Origin: Anaerolineae bacterium
GTDB lineage: Bacteria > Chloroflexota > Anaerolineae > JACIWP01
Assembly (NCBI GenBank): GCA_014360855.1
Contig: JACIWP010000127.1
Span: 1 to 8,413 of the forward strand
Direction: 5' to 3'
Length of the DNA stretch: 8,413 nucleotides
Shown: positions 6,407 through 8,413 of the stretch, piece after piece
How positions within the stretch are numbered: position 1 is the stretch's first letter
Layout of the letters: the number at the start of each line of letters is the position of its first letter
Notes under the pieces: model-generated
Seen by the model: the letters and a program-made list of their open reading frames with translations, nothing else
Told to the model about the DNA's origin: nothing
The model's database searches: none
Position numbers and translations under genes: made by a program

Positions 6407-7483
6407 ATGGGCAAGCGGGTCATCGTGGCGATGTCCGGAGGGGTGGATTCCTCCGTAGCCGCGGCGCTGTTGCGTGAGCAGGGGTATGAGGTTATCGGCA
6501 TTGGCCTGCGCCTGCCCGGCATGTCGCGCGGTGATGGCCGGACACGCACCTGTTGCGGCATTGCCGGCATGGAGGATGCCCGCCGTGTGGCCCAACTGCT
6601 GGACATCCCCTTCTATGTCCTGAACTATGAGGATGTCTTCGATCGGCTGGTCATTGAGCCCTTCTGCCGCGCCTACGCCGGCGGCCGCACTCCCAATCCC
6701 TGCATTGACTGCAACGTGTATATCAAGTTCGGTGTGTTGCTGAGGACTGCGCTGGCCTGGGGGGCGGATTACCTCGCCACCGGCCATTACGCACGCGTGA
6801 GGGAGGTGCCGGGCGTTGGCCCCTCCTTGTGGAGAGCGCGCGACCGGGAGCAGGATCAGTCGTATTTCCTGTATGCGCTGGGACAGGAGCAGTTACGCTG
6901 TGCGCTGTTTCCGCTGGGCGATCGGAGCAAGGTCGAGGTGCGGGAGATCGCCCGCCGGCTGGGACTGCCGGTGGCGGAGAAGCCGGCCAGCCAGGATATC
7001 TGCTTCCTGCCGGATCGGGACTATCGCGCCCTGATCATCGAGCGCTGTCCGCAGTGCGTTCAGCCGGGGGAGATCGTGGACACGGCCGGCCGCGTGCTGG
7101 GCCGGCATGCTGGCGCGCCGGCCTACACCGTCGGCCAGCGCCGCGGCCTGGGCGTCGCTGTCGGCGTGCCCCTGTATGTCCTGCGAGTTGACCCGGCGCA
7201 CAACCGCGTCATCGTGGGCCGGCGCGAGCAGACCTTCTGCCGCCAGATGTGGGTGGAAAGGCTCCATTGGATGGCCGGGATGGGATTGCCTCGCGTGCAC
7301 TGCCTGGTGAAGACGCGCCATCGCGGCGTGGAGACGCCGGCGGAAGTCCGGCCGGATTGGGGTAACCGCACCGCCCATATCCGTTTTCTGCGCCCGCATC
7401 CCATTTCTGCGCCGGGGCAGGCCGCGGTCTTCTATGATGGGGAGATGGTTCTCGGAGGAGGAGTTATCACCGACTATGCCTGA
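6407..7483 (+). CDS. mnmA: tRNA-specific 2-thiouridylase
   Basis: MnmA activates U34 of tRNA-Glu/Gln/Lys with ATP and replaces the C2 oxygen with sulfur, giving the s2U part of mnm5s2U. The 358-residue protein is full length. It has the P-loop SGGVDS (10-15), ATGHYAR (124-130), DQSYFL (150-155) and a C-terminal beta-barrel with YTVGQRRGLGV. Catalytic cysteines are Cys102 in NPCIDCN and Cys199 in SQDICF. Residue 99 is also cysteine, where E. coli MnmA has aspartate. Cys99/102/199 could thus hold a [4Fe-4S] cluster, as proposed for some MnmA/TtuA-type thiolases. A CC pair (49-50) and a CPQC (214-217) are further cysteines. The ATG at 6407 follows GAGGGG (6395-6400), which overlaps the desulfurase stop codon. 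The last eight bases overlap the next gene, which indicates translational coupling. Confidence 0.96.
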   Translation: MGKRVIVAMSGGVDSSVAAALLREQGYEVIGIGLRLPGMSRGDGRTRTCCGIAGMEDARRVAQLLDIPFYVLNYEDVFDRLVIEPFCRAYAGGRTPNPCIDCNVYIKFGVLLRTALAWGADYLATGHYARVREVPGVGPSLWRARDREQDQSYFLYALGQEQLRCALFPLGDRSKVEVREIARRLGLPVAEKPASQDICFLPDRDYRALIIERCPQCVQPGEIVDTAGRVLGRHAGAPAYTVGQRRGLGVAVGVPLYVLRVDPAHNRVIVGRREQTFCRQMWVERLHWMAGMGLPRVHCLVKTRHRGVETPAEVRPDWGNRTAHIRFLRPHPISAPGQAAVFYDGEMVLGGGVITDYA

Positions 7484-8413
7484 ACAGCATATGGAGCGCT
7501 ACTCTCGACAAATACTGTTCCAGCCCATTGGCCGGCCCGGTCAGGAGCGCCTGCTTGCCAGCCGGGTGGTGGTCATCGGCCAGGGGGCGCTGGGGACCGT
7601 CATCGCGGATCACCTGGCGCGCGCCGGCGTGGGGCATCTGGTGCTGGTGGATCGCGATTTCGTGGAGCTGAGCAATCTTCAGCGGCAGAGCTTGTTTGAC
7701 GAAGAGGATGCCCGTCAACGTCTGCCGAAGGCCATCGCCGCGGCGCGGAAGCTGGCGCGGGTAAATTCCGAGATCGAGATTGTGCCTCTGATCGCTGACG
7801 TGACGCCGCGCAATGTGGAGGAGCTGATCGCCGGCGCAAGCCTGGTCATGGATGCCACCGACAACCTGGAAACGCGCCTGCTCCTCAATGACGCGTGTCT
7901 GAAGGCCGGCACCCCCTGGATTTACGGCGGTGCGGTCGGCTCATCGGGCATTGTCATGAGCATCGTGCCGGGGGAAACGCCTTGCCTGCGGTGCCTGATT
8001 GACGAGCCGCCGCCTCCTGGAGCCCTGCCGAGCTGTGATACGGTGGGGGTTTTAAACGCTACCACGGCTACCGTGGCCTCCATTCAGACGGCGGAGGCGC
8101 TGAAGCTCTTGACCGGGCACGCGCCGGCCGCCGGCGTGCTGTATCTCGATGTCTGGGAGGGGACGTTTGACCGGATGCCGCTGGAGCGCCGGCCGGACTG
8201 TCCCGCTTGCGTGCAGAGGAATTTCGAGTACCTGGCCGGCGCGCGCACCGCCTGGACGACGGTGCTGTGCGGCCGCAATGCGGTGCAGATCGTCCCGCCG
8301 GACGAGCGGGGTGTGTCCCTGGAAGAGCTGGCGAACCGGCTTTCGAATGTGGGTCGTGTGATCTACAACGGTTTCCTGCTCAGTCTGGAAGTGGATGGGC
8401 GGGAGCTGATCGT
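7476..8413 (+). CDS. ThiF/MoeB/HesA family E1-like adenylyltransferase, partial (3' end outside window)
   Basis: The enzyme would adenylate the C-terminal glycine of a ThiS/MoaD-type sulfur carrier so that it can accept sulfur for thiamin, molybdopterin or another product. The frame is open for 312 codons to the window edge. It begins MPEQHMERYSRQIL, the usual MoeB/ThiF opening. Motifs are the nucleotide-binding GQGALG (35-40), VDRDFVELSNLQRQ with Asp59, and DATDN (126-130). Two zinc-type pairs follow, CLRC (170-173) and CPAC (242-245). SCDTVGVLN carries Cys187 as a candidate catalytic cysteine. After about residue 250 there is an additional domain starting TVLCGRNAVQI, known to me from some MoeB/ThiF-like proteins and absent from minimal E. 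coli ThiF. The ATG lies inside the mnmA stop region (eight-base overlap), with GGAGGAGGAG 12 bases upstream. Whether it serves thiamin or molybdenum cofactor synthesis cannot be told; no carrier gene is in view. Confidence 0.9.
   Translation, partial: MPEQHMERYSRQILFQPIGRPGQERLLASRVVVIGQGALGTVIADHLARAGVGHLVLVDRDFVELSNLQRQSLFDEEDARQRLPKAIAAARKLARVNSEIEIVPLIADVTPRNVEELIAGASLVMDATDNLETRLLLNDACLKAGTPWIYGGAVGSSGIVMSIVPGETPCLRCLIDEPPPPGALPSCDTVGVLNATTATVASIQTAEALKLLTGHAPAAGVLYLDVWEGTFDRMPLERRPDCPACVQRNFEYLAGARTAWTTVLCGRNAVQIVPPDERGVSLEELANRLSNVGRVIYNGFLLSLEVDGRELI

Overview
The window is G+C-rich bacterial DNA (roughly 62-63% by eye). It has tightly spaced genes, strong Shine-Dalgarno sequences and clear sigma-70-type promoters. 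The combination of a multiheme c-type cytochrome ending in an LPxTG-like tail, an archaeal/thermophile-style class II glutamine amidotransferase, and an Rrf2-cysK-nifS-mnmA-thiF cluster suggests a Gram-positive-like or monoderm thermophile-related lineage. Chloroflexota is my best guess, by inference only. The palindrome GCCGGC is strikingly frequent throughout.

Layout. (1) 29-535, minus: the N-terminal part of a class II glutamine amidotransferase (glutamate-synthase domain-1 type). It ends early in a stop codon and is probably truncated. Its upstream region holds a near-consensus promoter, an intrinsic terminator inside the leader, and a second, extended -10 promoter next to the gene. (2) 804-2027, plus: a consensus promoter, a structured leader of about 165 nt, a secreted hexaheme cytochrome with a possible sortase signal, and a strong terminator. 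(3) 2026-3579, minus: complete guaA (GMP synthase), convergent with the cytochrome gene. (4) 3734 to the window end, plus: a promoter, a palindromic operator and a five-gene sulfur operon. The operon encodes an IscR-like Rrf2 regulator, cysteine synthase, cysteine desulfurase, tRNA 2-thiouridylase (MnmA) and a ThiF/MoeB-type E1-like enzyme that runs off the window.

How the genes fit together. The plus-strand operon reads as a sulfur relay. CysK fixes sulfide into cysteine and the desulfurase takes the sulfur off as a persulfide. MnmA spends it on tRNA 2-thiouridine, and the ThiF-like protein would adenylate a ThiS/MoaD-type sulfur carrier. The first gene encodes a regulator with three cysteines at IscR-like positions, so the operon is probably under iron-sulfur or sulfur-status control through the palindrome at its start site. 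No IscU-type scaffold is present in the window. The cytochrome and the amidotransferase diverge from one promoter region (758-832) and have no obvious functional link to the sulfur operon.
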